Origin: Leadbetterella sp. | GTDB taxonomy: Bacteria > Bacteroidota > Bacteroidia > Cytophagales > Spirosomataceae | DNA: 64,000 nt | Assembly: GCA_019638185.1 (NCBI GenBank) | Contig: JAHBUH010000001.1 | Span: 186,001 to 250,000, forward strand | Direction: 5' to 3' | Shown: positions 60,962 to 64,000 of the stretch, one piece after another | Position numbering within the stretch: position 1 is the stretch's first letter | Layout: the number at the start of each line of letters is the position of its first letter | Translations under genes and position numbers: made by a program | Notes under the pieces: generated by a model | The model's database searches: none | The model's input: only the letters and a program-made list of their open reading frames with translations | What the model was told of the DNA's origin: nothing

Positions 60962-61867
60962 TTATGATATTGAAGCAATGTCTTTTCTATATTGTAAAGG
61001 AGAATGAGAAGTGTGTTTTTTAAAAAAGATATTGAAATTTGAAGCGTGTTCAAATCCTAAGCTATATGCTATTTCTGCCATATCCCAACTGCTGAATTGT
61101 AACAGAGCCTTTGTTTCTTTCAATATCCTTTCAGCTATTAGTTCGGTTGTAGTTTTACCCGTTACTTCTTTTAAAGCACGGTTTAATGTGTTGGTATGTA
61201 TGTTGAGCTGAGTGGCAAATTCATTAGCATTTTTAAGTGCAATAATCTGGTCAGGTGCATCTATCGGAAATTGTCTTTCCAACAATTCGATGAACAACCC
61301 TGTAATACGTTCTGACGCGTTCACAGGTTTATAAAATGTATCAGCAGGCTGAATTTTCAATGCTTCGTGCATTATAATCTGTATATAACTCCGAAGAAGT
61401 TCATACTTATTTGCATAACCAGACTGCATTTCTTTCATCATATTTCTGAAAACACCTGTAAGCAAATCCATACTTTCATTATCAGGGAAAAATATATGAT
61501 CGCCTCCTGCTTTGAACAATGGGGAATGTGACAGGCTTTCGCTTTTGAGGTTCTGACTGACAAATTCTTCTGTAAACAAACAAAAATAGCCTGTTTGTTC
61601 ATCATCACTCGCTTCCCACGAAAAAGGAACTAAGGGGTTCATAAACAACAGGGCGTTCCCATCAATATTCATTGCTTTATCCGCAACACCTATTACACCG
61701 CTACCTTCTACAATTAGTGATATTTTATAAAAATCCCGTCTGTTAGGCAACATAGAGGTTGCACTGCAGGCAAAGCCACCTCTTTCAAATACATTAAATT
61801 GTCCTGCTTTTGAAAAATCCTGTCCGTGATCTATAAAAAAATCCTTTAATGTTTCTCTTGTTTTCAT
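60962..61867 (-). CDS. AraC-family transcriptional regulator
   Basis: 301 aa. The N-terminal half is a cupin-like sensor domain (FNVFERGGFACSATSMLPNR, ISLIVEGSGVIGVADKAMNI, LLFMNPLVPFSWEASDDE). The C-terminal HTH_18 pair is clear: ANEFATQLNIHTNTLNRALK and MAEIAYSLGFEHASNFNIFF, ending KKHTSHSPLQYR. Likely controls the dehydrogenase/reductase genes just downstream, all on the same strand. Confidence 0.88.
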   Translation of the reverse strand: MKTRETLKDFFIDHGQDFSKAGQFNVFERGGFACSATSMLPNRRDFYKISLIVEGSGVIGVADKAMNIDGNALLFMNPLVPFSWEASDDEQTGYFCLFTEEFVSQNLKSESLSHSPLFKAGGDHIFFPDNESMDLLTGVFRNMMKEMQSGYANKYELLRSYIQIIMHEALKIQPADTFYKPVNASERITGLFIELLERQFPIDAPDQIIALKNANEFATQLNIHTNTLNRALKEVTGKTTTELIAERILKETKALLQFSSWDMAEIAYSLGFEHASNFNIFFKKHTSHSPLQYRKDIASIS

Positions 61868-61908
61868 TTTACAAAATTATGAAATTCAAACAAATGAACA
61901 TAATACTG

Positions 61909-62664
61909 TTAGTGGATATATTTATCTGCTGCATTATCCAATTCCTCTGAAACAATCTTGGCATACACCTGTGTTTGCTGTATGGTAGCGTGGTCAAGCA
62001 ATTTACTTACATACTCGATACGCATACCATTGTTTAAAGCATTTGTAGCAAAGATGTGACGGCTTAAATGAAAATGCAGGTTAAAAGGTAGTTTCAATTC
62101 TTCTTCCATCGCATCGTTATAAAAGAAACTCAATATTCGCAGTAAGGTAAAAACAGTTGTATTCCCATTGCTTAATTTCTTTTTGCAGTAGTTGGCGTAA
62201 TCATTCAGAATACCCACATTGATATCAGAAAAATAGAAATCCCGATACCCTAAAAAGCGTTCGAACTTTTTTATATAATCTTCGTAAATAACCGTAGTAC
62301 GATAAGATACAATGCCTTTGAGAACTTCTAAACGTTTATCGCAATAGTCAAAGAAATTCGGATCTGCTTTTCCTTTAATGGCTTCTTTAAGCTTTTGGGC
62401 TGAAACTGATTTCTTAGTTCTTTCGCGGTCTGCTACCTGTGCCTGTGCATCAGCTACCTTTTAAGCAAGGAAGACATTCATCCTGGCACTGTTGGAGTAG
62501 TTCTTTTTGAGTTTCTGTTTTGCTTCGTCCCATTCACTAACTTTTGCTTTTACTCCGGTTGTAACAAACTTAGCTTTACGATCCTTGATTAACCTGATGT
62601 AGATAGGGCTTTGTCCTGTTGCATCTTCCTGTTGTGTACGTTGTACTAATTTTATTGAAGCCAT
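61909..62664 (-). pseudogene. Dead tyrosine integrase (stop codon and internal deletion)
   Basis: From the ATG at 62664 one reading frame runs to 61909. The first 67 codons form the Arm DNA-binding domain of Bacteroidota phage-type integrases (MASIKLVQRTQQEDATGQSP, IKDRKAKFVTTGVKAKVSEW). A TAA at 62461-62463 then interrupts it, but the same frame resumes and keeps coding character: core-binding domain (VSYRTTVIYEDYIKKFERFL, DYANYCKKKLSNGNTTVF), then an abrupt jump after ELKLPFN to LHFHLSRHIFATNALNNG and LLDHATIQQTQVYAKI, which hold the His-x-x-Arg, His and Tyr of the catalytic domain. The part with the first catalytic Arg and Lys is missing, about 100 residues or more. The enzyme cannot be active. 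Confidence 0.85.
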
Positions 62665-62766
62665 AATAAAACTGTATTTGGATTGTTGTACTACTAAATA
62701 AATCGGGTGCAAAACAGTGAAAGTATTGATTTTATATTTCGTATAACTCATAAATATGCGCAACAA

Positions 62767-62914
62767 TTGTAGTAATTTTTGTATTATTCTGTATTATTTT
62801 TTGAAAAGACTGCATTTTGTCGCACGTAATTATTATTTTTCAGGTGGTCATATATAATAGATTAATTCATGGGCTACTTAATATCATCCATATTCCTCCC
62901 TTTGGCCGGAATAC
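62767..62914. other. Right border region of the A+T-rich segment
   Basis: 148 bases with no gene. A+T-rich up to about 62870, then switching to the normal composition of the glycosyltransferase gene; the sharp change marks the likely right end of the acquired segment. No tRNA gene or obvious direct repeat. Confidence 0.4.
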
Positions 62915-64000
62915 TTATCTGAGCACCTGCCAATAGATATCCTCCAGCCGGTGCATCACCTTTTCTTTCGTGAAGCTGGTCTCATAGGTCTTAAATCCGG
63001 CTTCTCCAACTGACTTTAGGTCAGGGTTTCTGTAAATCTCCTTTATTTTTTCAGAGAAATCCTGAGGATCAATCAGGAAACCGTTTTGCCCGTTGCGGAT
63101 GACCTCACTGGCCGCCACCTCTTTAGAAAGAATCACCGGGGTTTTCAGGGAAAAGCCTTCCAGCAGGGCCAGGGGAAAGCCTTCCAGGCAGATGGAAGGA
63201 ATGACCACCCCCTTACTTTCTGCAATATACCGGCCTATCTTCTCCCGGCTCAGGTAACCCAGGTGCCGGATGCCTGGGTTTACCAGGTTATTCAGCAAAT
63301 GCCGCAGGGGGCCGTCACCGATGATCCGCAGCGGGGGGGCATCCGGCCGGTTAAAGGCCTGGAGGAGTTGATGCACCCCTTTTTCTTCCGACAGCCGGCC
63401 GATGAAAAGGAAATAAGGATCCTCCGCAGGGACAGGCTGCAGTGGTACGGGTTCTATGGCACCCGGCTGTTTTTCGGAGGTGATGGTTTTCAGTGAAGAA
63501 TTCTCCCCGGAACCTGCCGGCTCTTCTTCAGTAGGCCCCGCTACCGGCTCAATAAAATTAGGCTTTACATGAATATGCTCTTCAGGGATACCGAGGCGGC
63601 CCTGCAGCAGCAGGTTTTTGGCATAGGCGGTCAGCGGCAGGAAGGCATCCACGTTTTTCCAGGTGCCCAGCCAGGCGTGCAGGCGGTAGGTGAAGGCGGT
63701 CAGGAAGGTCTTGGGCACGGAACCGTCCAGCACACCCTTACTCACGGCATCCCAGGGGAAGGTTTTACCGATACTGCCCATGTACCTTTTGCCTTGGTAA
63801 AACAGAAGGGCGGAGGGACACAGCAGGCGGTAATTATGCAGGGTGAAAACCGCCGGGATCTTCAGGCGCCGTGCCGTACGGAACAGGATGGGCCCCGAGG
63901 CGTAATGAATATTATGGATATGAATAAGATCAGGTGAAAATGCCCGGATCTTCTGCCGCAGCCGGAAAGCCGCCCCTATATTATAAGGATACAGGAAATA
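62915..64000 (-). CDS. Glycosyltransferase family 4/1, partial (5' end outside window)
   Basis: The reading frame is open from the window edge at 64000; the apparent ATG at 63781 is internal, because the 73 codons before it continue the GT-B fold (LIHIHNIHYASGPILFRT, VFTLHNYRLLCPSALLFY). The C-terminal GT1 domain has FLFIGRLSEEKGVHQLLQAF, LRIIGDGPL and the Glu-rich EGFPLALLEGFSLKTPVI motif that binds the nucleotide sugar. Between the domains is an unusual 40-residue Pro/Glu/Ser-rich insert (GPTEEEPAGSGENSSLKTIT). It probably adds a sugar in polysaccharide or LPS synthesis. Confidence 0.88.
   Translation of the reverse strand, partial: YFLYPYNIGAAFRLRQKIRAFSPDLIHIHNIHYASGPILFRTARRLKIPAVFTLHNYRLLCPSALLFYQGKRYMGSIGKTFPWDAVSKGVLDGSVPKTFLTAFTYRLHAWLGTWKNVDAFLPLTAYAKNLLLQGRLGIPEEHIHVKPNFIEPVAGPTEEEPAGSGENSSLKTITSEKQPGAIEPVPLQPVPAEDPYFLFIGRLSEEKGVHQLLQAFNRPDAPPLRIIGDGPLRHLLNNLVNPGIRHLGYLSREKIGRYIAESKGVVIPSICLEGFPLALLEGFSLKTPVILSKEVAASEVIRNGQNGFLIDPQDFSEKIKEIYRNPDLKSVGEAGFKTYETSFTKEKVMHRLEDIYWQVLR

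Overview
The window reads as chromosome of a Bacteroidota bacterium, most likely of the Cytophagales type; I cannot fix the genus. The signs are many TAnnTTTG promoter elements 15-60 bases before start codons, the near absence of Shine-Dalgarno sequences, lipoproteins with short signal peptides, a long IspG, a eukaryote-like (type II) glutamine synthetase, an LptE next to a receiver-less sigma-54 activator, and typical outer-membrane families (OMP beta-barrels, CarboxypepD_reg domains). I saw no tRNA, rRNA or CRISPR array.

Layout. 0.1-3.1 kb: housekeeping (ybeY, ElaA-type acetyltransferase, TatD-like hydrolase, tcdA, dps). 3.1-10.3 kb: a frameshifted small lipoprotein, a VWA lipoprotein, a lipid acyltransferase, dnaE and an outer-membrane barrel. 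10.4-14.8 kb: a leucine-rich-repeat lipoprotein, ribosomal genes rpmI-rplT, and a decayed gene for a secreted protein. 14.9-23.8 kb: two convergent transcription units for very large secreted dehydrogenase/cytochrome c proteins: a propeller-HEAT-cytochrome c lipoprotein facing an operon of serine hydrolase, ThuA protein and a ThuA-sugar dehydrogenase-PKD-cytochrome c fusion. 24.1-29.8 kb: miaB, sigma-54 activator, lptE, a small hypothetical, secG and a PolX-like protein whose polymerase site looks lost. 29.8-38.3 kb: an SRPBCC protein behind a 40-base palindrome, a CarboxypepD-esterase fusion, and a nitrogen neighbourhood (glutamine synthetase, porin-amtB) enclosing mtaB. 37.9-39.4 kb: ferredoxin and a LuxC-like acyl-CoA reductase.

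40.4-46.6 kb is the most interesting unit: six tightly packed genes on the + strand encode an esterase, an ATP-grasp ligase, a GCS2-type carboxylate-amine ligase, a class I glutamine amidotransferase, a second divergent ATP-grasp-like protein and a class III aminotransferase. This is the tool-kit for making an amide- or peptide-like small molecule that I cannot match to a named pathway. Downstream come thioredoxin, an NTF2-like protein with a lysine/alanine/proline-rich tail similar to that of the first ATP-grasp ligase, and an OmpA-type lipoprotein. 48.8-55.4 kb is housekeeping again (gamma-glutamylcyclotransferase-like, MmcQ, ispG, queE, pth, pyrR, aat).

55.4-62.9 kb is visibly richer in A+T and looks acquired: ankyrin protein, strong terminator, a broken small gene, a secreted fusion of a beta-propeller to an acetolactate decarboxylase domain, an aldo/keto reductase, a quinone-oxidoreductase-like dehydrogenase, an AraC regulator, and a dead tyrosine integrase (in-frame stop plus internal deletion). 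The window ends inside a glycosyltransferase gene of normal composition. Gene starts were moved from the longest open frame to the codon before a recognisable signal peptide or conserved N-terminus where these disagreed.
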